Source: Acidobacteriota bacterium (lineage in GTDB: Bacteria > Acidobacteriota > Terriglobia > Terriglobales > Acidobacteriaceae). Taken from it: a DNA stretch of 9,661 bases. The translations under genes and the position numbers were made by a program. Every line of letters starts with the position of its first letter. The stretch's first letter is position 1. The notes under the pieces were generated by a model. The model was not told the origin of the DNA. It searched no databases and saw nothing but the letters and a program-made list of their open reading frames with translations. Location: positions 1 to 9,661 of the forward strand of contig JAJZIF010000101.1 of assembly GCA_021810735.1 (NCBI GenBank), written 5' to 3'. Shown here piece after piece: positions 1-6,207 of this stretch.

Positions 1-87
1 TCAGCTATACGGCCAAACATGGCACACAACAAGTACCTACATTGGTTACCTTTACATGCGGTCATGATACTAGGCATTGCGATTGAT
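1..87. other. Sequence downstream of the ROK kinase gene, no supported gene
   Basis: This edge segment follows the TAG stop of the minus-strand ROK kinase gene. I see no hairpin followed by a T-run in it, so the end of the three-gene unit is not marked here. A minus-strand frame beginning with an ATG near position 75 stays open to the window edge, but it is only about 25 codons, has no clear ribosome binding site and resembles nothing I know. I do not call it a gene. Confidence 0.4.
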
Positions 88-1080
88 CTAAAAGCCCATG
101 GCCACGCAGATGGCGGCGATGTCGCCGATTTGTTCTCCTAAAGCGGCAGGCACGATCTTACATGCCTTGGCGGGAACGTCAAGCGCCTCTCTCTGCATGA
201 CGATTCGCGCCGGCGCGAGAAGGCTGTCTCCGAAGCGCATGGCGAGTCCGCCGATGACAATCAGCTCTGGATTCAGCAAGTCGACAAGAATCGCCAGAGC
301 CTCTCCGAGACGTTCCGCCGTGCTGTGGACAATTCGTTTTGCCACTGCATCGCCTTGCCGCGCGGCATCGGCAACATCCTTGGCGGTGAGGGTTTTGTTG
401 GCGATCAGTTGAGCAGCGAGCGAGGTCACTTCACCATTTTCGATCGCAGCGTTGACTTGCAGGACAGCGGTCTGCGCCATCCCGCCTCCGCTGGCCCAAC
501 CTTCCACCGATCCCGCCTTGTTGTACCCGATCGGCCCGGAACTGGTGAGACGGACATGTCCGATTTCGCCGGCTGTGTCCGAGACTCCGTGGTACAAGCG
601 TCCATCGGCGATGATGCCTGCGCCGAAGCCGGTTCCCATGGTCAGGAAGATCATGTGCTGGGTGCCCTGCCCCGCGCCGAAGCGATGTTCGGCGACCGCG
701 CCTGCGTTGGCATCGTTTTCCAGCCTGCAATCGATGCCGAATTCGCGCTGCAGTGTCGAGACGATGGGAACATTGTCCCAGTTGGGCAAATTAGGAGGCG
801 ATTGGATGACTCCGGCAACGCGATCCAATGGACCTCCGCAGCTGACGCCAATGGCGGCAATGTCGGCCGGCGCGAGACCGTGCTTCTGGATGACTTGGTG
901 AATGGTCTTCTGAATCATGTCCAGAGCGCGTTGCGGGCCCTGTTCCGGCAATGTCGGAAATGCAACTCGCTCCAGGATGATGGGTGGCTCAGAGCAAAGC
1001 ACAATGGCGGTCTTGGTGCCACCGACGTCGACGCCAATCCAGGTCTTCTTTGCGTTGTGTGGAACTTTCGTTTCATTCAT
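88..1080 (-). CDS. ROK-family sugar kinase lacking the zinc-motif cysteines
   Basis: This 330-residue cytoplasmic protein is a ROK-family kinase, expected to phosphorylate a hexose or N-acetylhexosamine with ATP. Seen: the phosphate-binding motif DVGGTKT at residues 18-24, ENDAN at 121-125 with the catalytic Asp123, a second ATP-binding stretch TMGTGFGAG at 148-156, EIGH at 172-175, and a C-terminal helix region ending in VIGG (275-278). There is no N-terminal helix-turn-helix, so it is a kinase rather than a ROK repressor. In typical ROK proteins EIGH is followed by CxCGxxGCxE; here the aligned residues are Ile184, Tyr186 and Ser191. The Glu (193) and the ROK His175 remain, so a structural zinc site is probably absent. 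The ATG lies 8 bp after the stop of the mutarotase-like gene and has no good ribosome binding site, suggesting translational coupling. It is the last gene of the minus-strand unit. Mannose, glucose or GlcNAc are plausible substrates; the sequence does not decide. Confidence 0.9.
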   Translation of the reverse strand: MNETKVPHNAKKTWIGVDVGGTKTAIVLCSEPPIILERVAFPTLPEQGPQRALDMIQKTIHQVIQKHGLAPADIAAIGVSCGGPLDRVAGVIQSPPNLPNWDNVPIVSTLQREFGIDCRLENDANAGAVAEHRFGAGQGTQHMIFLTMGTGFGAGIIADGRLYHGVSDTAGEIGHVRLTSSGPIGYNKAGSVEGWASGGGMAQTAVLQVNAAIENGEVTSLAAQLIANKTLTAKDVADAARQGDAVAKRIVHSTAERLGEALAILVDLLNPELIVIGGLAMRFGDSLLAPARIVMQREALDVPAKACKIVPAALGEQIGDIAAICVAMGF

Positions 1081-1088
1081 AGGAGGCT

Positions 1089-2267
1089 TTACCGGGGAAC
1101 GAGACGGCCAGGATTGGGTAAGAGAAAATCTCTACATCCCAAGGCGTGAATGGAAAAGGAAGACTTGGAACGCTCACCATGGAGGACGATAGCGTCATCT
1201 TCTGTTTCGACGTTTTCGATGGAGTGTATTCCATCCGGAATCGCAAACAGAAAAATCAAATACCGCGCCGCTTTTTGTCCGTGTGCAGGAATGACACACC
1301 AGGTCGGGGTACCAAAGATGTTTCCTCTGCGACGCGCCTCTTCACCTCGAACAGAGAACGGCGTGGTACCAAATTCCATTCCGCGGGCTTGAGTGTTGCC
1401 ATTCCATGGCCGGCCCGACCGCGCACAGTTCTCCTCCCAGATTGCCATCCATGGAAAGTCCTCGCGGCGAAAACAATATCCCACGCCCAGGCGTAGCTTC
1501 CAGTTCATCGCCAGCAGGAATTCCACCTTGCGCCGCGGATCAAGCTCGACTGCGGCCCCAAAGCCAAAACCTTCGACCAAGAAAGGCCGCCTCAGATCCA
1601 CGGTCGCTCCATCGGCGCCATGGCGCGGCGCAAAGGGCCATGAAAATTCCCGATTGGTCGCGAGCAGCGAACCGCCTTCATACTCCGTCGGCGAGGTTAT
1701 TCCGAGAGTGGCCGATACGGCCAACGTGCTGTCGGCGTGAGTCAAAAATGGAGGAGAGAAGGTCGCATGCTCCACCCATTGGCAGATGTGATCGACGTCG
1801 CGTTCGTTGTGGACAGTTTCTTCCACGTACACGACACTCTGCCGATTCGGCAGACGGATGATCCGTTCGAAGTCAAGTTGCGCGACGGGCAAGTGCACGG
1901 TCCATCGACATGCGGCACTTTCCGCCTCGGCCAATTCATGCACGGTCCAACGCCCTGCACCTGCCTCGCCATGAATGGGAAGACCTGCCGCGGCTTCTTC
2001 CGGGGAGGGAGATCCGAAATAATCGAGGCACAGAGCATGGCCCGTAAAGCCTCCCGTCTCCAATTGCTCGTCCAGCCGACTTCCAGCGCGCCCAGGAGCC
2101 ATCCATGGTGATTCCCAAAGCACGTTCTCAGACGACGCCCCATTTTGATTGGAGAAGCGGAACTCGGCGAGATGGCCGCCCTGCGTCAGAGCGGTCATCT
2201 CGACCAGACCATTGGCCAGTCGCGTGGCATCGCGCCCTTTCCATCGAATGGATTCGGTCGCCAGCAT
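1089..2267 (-). CDS. Galactose-mutarotase-fold (aldose 1-epimerase-like) protein
   Basis: A 392-residue protein with no signal peptide, expected in the cytoplasm. It looks like a divergent member of the aldose 1-epimerase / galactose mutarotase-like superfamily. Seen: an early beta-rich region with GGHLAEFRF (30-38), GLPIHGEAG (95-103) with His99, VEHATFSPPFL (165-175) with His167 in the position of the mutarotase EHxxFGPPF signature, and GMEFGTTPF (296-304) with Glu298, a plausible counterpart of the C-terminal catalytic acid. Family knowledge: two His and one Glu drive anomer interconversion in GalM. I assign those roles here only by pattern. I chose the ATG at 2267 because GGGGGAG sits 6 nt upstream. 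An in-frame TTG 10 codons earlier falls inside a T-run after a hairpin and is unlikely. The gene follows GH38 after 64 bp and precedes the ROK kinase by 8 bp, which suggests a role in handling the released sugar. It could instead bind or process another sugar derivative. Confidence 0.75.
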   Translation of the reverse strand: MLATESIRWKGRDATRLANGLVEMTALTQGGHLAEFRFSNQNGASSENVLWESPWMAPGRAGSRLDEQLETGGFTGHALCLDYFGSPSPEEAAAGLPIHGEAGAGRWTVHELAEAESAACRWTVHLPVAQLDFERIIRLPNRQSVVYVEETVHNERDVDHICQWVEHATFSPPFLTHADSTLAVSATLGITSPTEYEGGSLLATNREFSWPFAPRHGADGATVDLRRPFLVEGFGFGAAVELDPRRKVEFLLAMNWKLRLGVGYCFRREDFPWMAIWEENCARSGRPWNGNTQARGMEFGTTPFSVRGEEARRRGNIFGTPTWCVIPAHGQKAARYLIFLFAIPDGIHSIENVETEDDAIVLHGERSKSSFSIHALGCRDFLLPNPGRLVPR

Positions 2268-2294
2268 CAAAAGCTCCCCCAATTGAAGCCCATT

Positions 2295-2315
2295 CAAAAA
2301 GATCGGCTCCCGATC
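2295..2315 (-). terminator. Terminator-like hairpin inside the operon (attenuator candidate)
   Basis: On the minus strand, just after the GH38 stop, GATCGG and CCGATC form a perfect 6-bp stem around a GAG loop (arms at plus positions 2310-2315 and 2301-2306), followed directly by TTTTTG. This is the form of a short intrinsic terminator. The stem is modest, with four G/C pairs, so partial read-through is more likely than full termination. That would lower expression of the mutarotase and kinase genes relative to GH38. It may also protect the 3' end of the GH38 message. Confidence 0.5.
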
Positions 2316-2331
2316 GTTCTCGCGATAACGA

Positions 2332-5300
2332 CTACTTCTGACCGTGCGGATAATCGATCCGAACGGACATGATGTCGTAGGGATGAATTGGCACGGTAAT
2401 CTCGTCCGAGCCGGTGATCGACAGCGGCGATCCTTCAGGCTTCTCCATTAAATTCGTCATGGTTGCAGACGTAGCTCCCGACGGAACATGGATTTTGACA
2501 TCGCTGTCCTTGCCCGCCCAGTCATAGAAGTGGAGGATGAGTCCGTTGGAATCCTCAGCCTTTTTCACCGCGCTGAGAACTACGTTGCTATCGTCCACCA
2601 TGATGAAGGAATGCTCCAACGGAAGTGTCCCGGAGTGCGCTTCCACCTGCATTGCTTTGAGCTTATAGTTATAGTCATAGCCATGGCGGACGGTCAGTGC
2701 TGTCTTCCAATCGCCGGCATGCGGATAGAGAGCAAATGTGAAGTGGTTGTGGCCGCGGTCGGCGTTGGGATCGGGAGATACGGGTGAGCGCAGGAAGGTA
2801 AGCCGCAGCACGTTGTCTTTGCAATCGTACCCGTACTTCGAGTTGTTAATGATCGAGACGCCATTGGTTCCATTGCCTAAGTCGGCCCAGCGCAGTGCGG
2901 AGACTTCAAACTTCGCCTCATCCCAGCTGTTATCCCGCGTCGTCGGCCGCTCGATCGTTCCAAAAGGAATCTCATAGGTGGCCATCTTGCTAGTCACCGA
3001 CAGTGGGAAAGCTGACTTGAGCAGAACGTGCGTCTCATGCCAATCAATATCATTCACGATATTGACCTGGTCGGAATTTGCGTACAGCTGGATATCCTGA
3101 ACGAACTTCGAGCTCTGCCAGTGCCGCGATACGCGGATCACAGCGCGGAAGGGGCTCTGTTCCACCAGCTTTACGGAGTCGACCTCCGTGATAGGAGTCA
3201 TGTGATCCAAGGTTCCTGGATCAATGTTCCATGCATCGTCGGCGATTGGAGTGTCCTTGAATGTCTGTAACTGGTTGCCACAAGCACCCGGCGCCAGCGA
3301 CTCGAAGTTATCCTTCTTGTTATAGAGACTGGTGATGCAACCAGTGCTAGGATCCACAGTTACTTTGAGCGCCGCATTTTCCAGAGTCATCCCACTTACT
3401 TTGAGGTCGCTGGCGAACGGACGTTTCCCCGGGACCACATGTAACACCTCATATCCAAGCGAGGGAACATCGCTCGCTTCCACTAACAAGTGGTAGGTGT
3501 TCGTCTGGGGATCGCTCGACAACACTTCAGACGGCAATACGCGATCTTTTACATCCAGAACGGAAACTCCATTGGGAGTTGCCGCCGGCATTTGCAGATC
3601 GATCTTAACCAGCCCTGAGCGTTCCCATCCGAGCGGGTTCACAACCACCACCGGTACAGCTCCAGCAGCACGAGTATCGATGCGCGCCTCAATAGTTCCC
3701 AGGGCTTTTGAGGAGACTTCATTGGTCGCCCAGTGCACTTGATCGAAGTCGCGCTGCGCATCTTTATAGATGACGCCAATACCCGATCCAGCAGCCAGGT
3801 CATGAAATTCGTTGAATAGAACTTTCTTCCATGCTTCGTTCAACTCGGTTGCGGGATAGGAATGGCCATCCAGCCATGCAATGGAAGAATACTTTTCTGA
3901 GTTCAGCAGCCACTCTTCGCTCTCGCGTATGTTTCGCTTTTGGTTAGCCTGCGTGGTATAGGTGCCACGGTGGTGCTCAAAGTACAACTCATCGTTCCAT
4001 GTAGGAATGGATATTTCACCCGCCGGCGGAGCAGGCAAAGCTCCAGCGCCATGGGCCATTGCCTGATAGTTCCATGTAGGAGAGTCGGGAGCAACCTTCG
4101 CCTCAACGCTGGTGAAGTAGCTTTGGGCCGTGCCGAATTTCATTGTAGGGATGACGTTCCCCGGTTGCATCCAGTGCTCGCCCTCATCCAGAACCGCGCG
4201 GGTTGGCCCGCCTCCGTGATCGCCTATTCCATACAAATCCATGATCTCGAGAATGCCCGGCGAATATGTTCTGGCCTTCACAAGGTCATTGGTCAACCGT
4301 ATGGGGCTGAGGTCGTTATTTCCATAGCTGTGCGGAAAGTAGGCGAGCACCTTACTTCCGTCCGGAGATTCCCACCAGAACAGCTTGAAGGGCAGCGGGT
4401 TGGTTTCGTTGGCCGCAAGCTTTTGCGTCACAAAATAATCGATGCCGGACTTCTTATAAATCTGCGGAAGTTGCCAGTTATAACCAAACGAGTCTGGATT
4501 CCAGCCGATGCGCGTGGTGACGCCGTATAACTGTTGAAATTCCCGCTGCCCGATCAATAACTGCCGCACCTGCGATTCGCCGCTCGGCATATTCAGGTCC
4601 GGTTCCACCCACATACCGCCCACGAGCTCCCAGCGGCCTTCCTGGATGCGCTTCTTGATCTCCGCATTCATCTCAGGATATTTTTCCGCCATCCACTCGT
4701 TATATTGCGCAGCAGACTGCGTATAGGTGTAGTTGGGATATTCATCCATCAACTGAAGCGCCGTGCTGAAGGTGCGCCTCACCACGTCAACCGTCTCTGT
4801 CCTGGGCCATAGCCACGCCGCATCGATGTGTGAATTTCCGGTCAGGTGGAATGTGGCTTCCTGCAAAGTCGGTTTGAGCGGCTCCATGTCTTGTTGCGAC
4901 TGGCGCAATGAGTCATCGAACTTCTGCTGATCGCTGTTCTGCAGCGCAGCCATATCGACGTCGCCGATGGCCTTTTCCAGTTGCGCTTTCTCCGTCGGCA
5001 CGTCTTTTGCAAGATCGGGGATGAGCAGGGCCGCGGAGACAAACTCCGTATACATGTCCTCCGGGTTTGGGCGGTTCGCCGGGAATTCAACGTGAGTCTG
5101 AATGGGCCGAATGAACGTTGACCCTCTGGAAGAACCCCCGATTCGAACTGCGACCAGCATCTTATCGCCGGGCTTGGCGGAACTGAAAAGAGCAATTGGC
5201 TCGAGATCGTCGCCGTTGGCAACGCGCTCACCGTTGAAGAACAACGTCACAGCGTCGCTCCGGAAGGAACTGATCCATATCCGGGAACCCGTCAGGTCAT

Positions 5301-5697
5301 ATCCATCCAGAGTCTTTGGAACCTCGACCCAAGTCCGCAGCCACACTGCATCGGTAGTGTTCACGTGGTACGGCGCGTGGATTACTTGCCAGGAAGAGTC
5401 ATCGAGGCTTACCGATCCCCCGTGGTCTACATCCCCAATATGAAGTCGCCAATTTTCGATAGGAATCGAATTCAGTTTCGAAAGCCCTGCAACCACTGCC
5501 TGAGACTGGGACGACAAAGCCTTCAAGGCATCCGCGGTTTGCTGGGGGGCAAAGTTATTGGCTGCCCTGGCCCTATCGTTTTGCTGCGCTTTTGCGGAGG
5601 TAGAAATACAGAGAAGGGCGAAAAAAAGGGCCACGACGACAGCAAAATTTCTGCGGAGCAAACGCTGGGCTTGCACCTTAGGCAATGGATGAATCAT
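2332..5697 (-). CDS. Exported GH38 alpha-mannosidase
   Basis: A 1121-residue glycoside hydrolase family 38 enzyme, expected to remove terminal alpha-mannose by a retaining, metal-dependent mechanism. It starts with a Sec signal peptide: RLLRR near residues 12-16, a hydrophobic core at 18-33 and an AKA-type cleavage site near residue 37, so it acts in the periplasm or outside. Residues ~80-200 look like a beta-sandwich (sugar-binding-like) domain. The catalytic domain begins at NSHIDAAWLWP (288-298). Predicted metal ligands are His290, Asp292, Asp402 (in NPDSFG, also the nucleophile) and His632 (in EFHDLAAGSG). Other hallmarks are GGMWVEPD (360-367), GIGDHGGGPT (490-499) and FEHHRGTYTTQA (573-584, start of the middle domain). 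The remainder is beta-rich, as in the family. The length is at or slightly above the usual ~1000 residues, explained by the extra N-terminal domain. GAGGAG lies 8 nt before the ATG. It is first in the minus-strand unit, behind a strong promoter. The exact linkage and glycan are not predictable. Confidence 0.95.
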   Translation of the reverse strand: MIHPLPKVQAQRLLRRNFAVVVALFFALLCISTSAKAQQNDRARAANNFAPQQTADALKALSSQSQAVVAGLSKLNSIPIENWRLHIGDVDHGGSVSLDDSSWQVIHAPYHVNTTDAVWLRTWVEVPKTLDGYDLTGSRIWISSFRSDAVTLFFNGERVANGDDLEPIALFSSAKPGDKMLVAVRIGGSSRGSTFIRPIQTHVEFPANRPNPEDMYTEFVSAALLIPDLAKDVPTEKAQLEKAIGDVDMAALQNSDQQKFDDSLRQSQQDMEPLKPTLQEATFHLTGNSHIDAAWLWPRTETVDVVRRTFSTALQLMDEYPNYTYTQSAAQYNEWMAEKYPEMNAEIKKRIQEGRWELVGGMWVEPDLNMPSGESQVRQLLIGQREFQQLYGVTTRIGWNPDSFGYNWQLPQIYKKSGIDYFVTQKLAANETNPLPFKLFWWESPDGSKVLAYFPHSYGNNDLSPIRLTNDLVKARTYSPGILEIMDLYGIGDHGGGPTRAVLDEGEHWMQPGNVIPTMKFGTAQSYFTSVEAKVAPDSPTWNYQAMAHGAGALPAPPAGEISIPTWNDELYFEHHRGTYTTQANQKRNIRESEEWLLNSEKYSSIAWLDGHSYPATELNEAWKKVLFNEFHDLAAGSGIGVIYKDAQRDFDQVHWATNEVSSKALGTIEARIDTRAAGAVPVVVVNPLGWERSGLVKIDLQMPAATPNGVSVLDVKDRVLPSEVLSSDPQTNTYHLLVEASDVPSLGYEVLHVVPGKRPFASDLKVSGMTLENAALKVTVDPSTGCITSLYNKKDNFESLAPGACGNQLQTFKDTPIADDAWNIDPGTLDHMTPITEVDSVKLVEQSPFRAVIRVSRHWQSSKFVQDIQLYANSDQVNIVNDIDWHETHVLLKSAFPLSVTSKMATYEIPFGTIERPTTRDNSWDEAKFEVSALRWADLGNGTNGVSIINNSKYGYDCKDNVLRLTFLRSPVSPDPNADRGHNHFTFALYPHAGDWKTALTVRHGYDYNYKLKAMQVEAHSGTLPLEHSFIMVDDSNVVLSAVKKAEDSNGLILHFYDWAGKDSDVKIHVPSGATSATMTNLMEKPEGSPLSITGSDEITVPIHPYDIMSVRIDYPHGQK

Positions 5698-5712
5698 GGG
5701 GTAAACTCCTCG

Positions 5713-5740
5713 AACGATCTCGGAACTGCAATCAACGATC
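5713..5740. repeat. AACGATC direct repeat, two copies 21 bp apart
   Basis: AACGATC occurs at 5713-5719 and again at 5734-5740, a start-to-start distance of 21 bp, close to two DNA helical turns. Both lie in the predicted GH38 5' leader, between the transcription start and the ribosome binding site. The spacing would suit two protein monomers bound on one DNA face. Two 7-bp copies are weak evidence and may be chance. Confidence 0.2.
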
Positions 5741-5787
5741 CGTCAACAATACAAGGCGGACAAACAAACCGTAACTGCGCCTCGCTA

Positions 5788-5815
5788 ATCATATAAGACC
5801 AAGACAATGTGTCAA
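5788..5815 (-). promoter_or_regulatory. Sigma70-type promoter of the GH38 unit
   Basis: Read on the minus strand there is a perfect -35 box TTGACA (5815-5810), a 16-bp spacer and a -10 box TATGAT (5793-5788), one base from consensus. Transcription would start near 5780 and leave a leader of about 83 nt before the GH38 ATG. A short inverted repeat (GACA, 3 bp, TGTC, at 5803-5813) overlaps the -35 box, so a repressor could block it; this last point is inference. Confidence 0.75.
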
Positions 5816-5843
5816 GGTCGGCCCAGAAACTGCGCCGCGCGTT

Positions 5844-5855
5844 GCACCACGGTGC
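5844..5855. repeat. Short inverted repeat in the divergent region
   Basis: GCACC and GGTGC form a perfect inverted repeat around a 2-bp centre, about 30 bp upstream of the GH38 -35 box. The position would suit an activator site for the GH38 promoter. The arms are only 5 bp, so chance is a real alternative. Confidence 0.2.
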
Positions 5856-6118
5856 TGCCGCCCCCATAGACTGAAAGGCGCTAAAATCGCTGCAAATACG
5901 GGTGCTTGCGCGACGACGCGTAGGATTACCGTGCACTCTTAGTCGCGGATATCGTCGCATATCTCCAACCTGTGGACACGGTGGGTGAACCTGTCCGGCA
6001 GGGCGCCATCAGTCGTCGCTACGTTGTCCTGCTATCGCAAGACATTCTGCATTCGCTCTGTCGACGCAGGAGAATTCGATCCAGTTTGGGGCGCGGCGAT
6101 CACAGCGACCGTATTTCG

Positions 6119-6124
6119 TATAAT
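6119..6124 (+). promoter_or_regulatory. Candidate -10 box for the GH63-like gene
   Basis: A perfect TATAAT lies 83 bp before the ATG of the GH63-like gene. No TTGACA-like sequence occurs at 15-18 bp upstream; the best-placed hexamer (GCGATC at 17 bp) does not match, and there is no extended -10 TG. If used, this promoter would probably need an activator, in contrast to the strong promoter of the opposite unit. The predicted start is near 6131. Confidence 0.45.
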
Positions 6125-6137
6125 TCGCTGGTTCGTG

Positions 6138-6148
6138 CAAAAGTTTTG
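6138..6148. promoter_or_regulatory. Palindrome at the predicted start of the GH63-like transcript
   Basis: CAAAA, one central G, and TTTTG make a perfect 11-bp palindrome lying about 8-18 bp after the predicted transcription start. Position and symmetry suit a repressor operator. A hairpin in RNA would have too small a loop to form fully, so a DNA-level role is more likely. It is short and AT-rich, so the call is tentative. Confidence 0.25.
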
Positions 6149-6207
6149 TTTCCTGCCGGCACCTCGACCATGTACGCTTCACGACAACCCTAGATACGGG
6201 AGATACC

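Larger units (their letters stand above)
5698..6207. other. 510-bp divergent control region between GH38 and GH63-like genes
   Basis: No coding sequence is convincing here; the short open frames lack a ribosome binding site and recognisable protein features. The region holds a strong minus-strand promoter for the GH38 unit (5788-5815), a TATAAT box facing the GH63-like gene (6119-6124), a palindrome just downstream of that box (6138-6148), a small inverted repeat (5844-5855) and a 7-bp direct repeat in the GH38 leader. About 290 bp between the two promoters (roughly 5820-6110) show nothing else I can name. That length leaves room for binding of a shared activator or repressor. Confidence 0.6.

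Noticed and set aside
1..75. Possible start of another minus-strand gene running off the left edge
   Set aside because: Only about 25 codons, no ribosome binding site and no recognisable sequence; too short to judge.
325..1149. Long plus-strand open frame (274 codons) opposite the ROK kinase
   Set aside because: It starts with GTG, lacks a ribosome binding site and has no recognisable motif; it lies opposite a gene with a full set of ROK motifs. GC-rich genes often leave such long empty antisense frames.
2268..2297. TTG start adding 10 codons to the mutarotase-like gene
   Set aside because: The TTG falls in the T-run of the terminator-like hairpin and has no ribosome binding site, while the ATG at 2267 has GGGGGAG at 6 nt.
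6068..6082. AGGAG at 6069-6073 as the ribosome binding site of a small upstream gene
   Set aside because: No ATG, GTG or TTG follows at a usable distance, and the sequence lies upstream of the predicted GH63-like transcript start.
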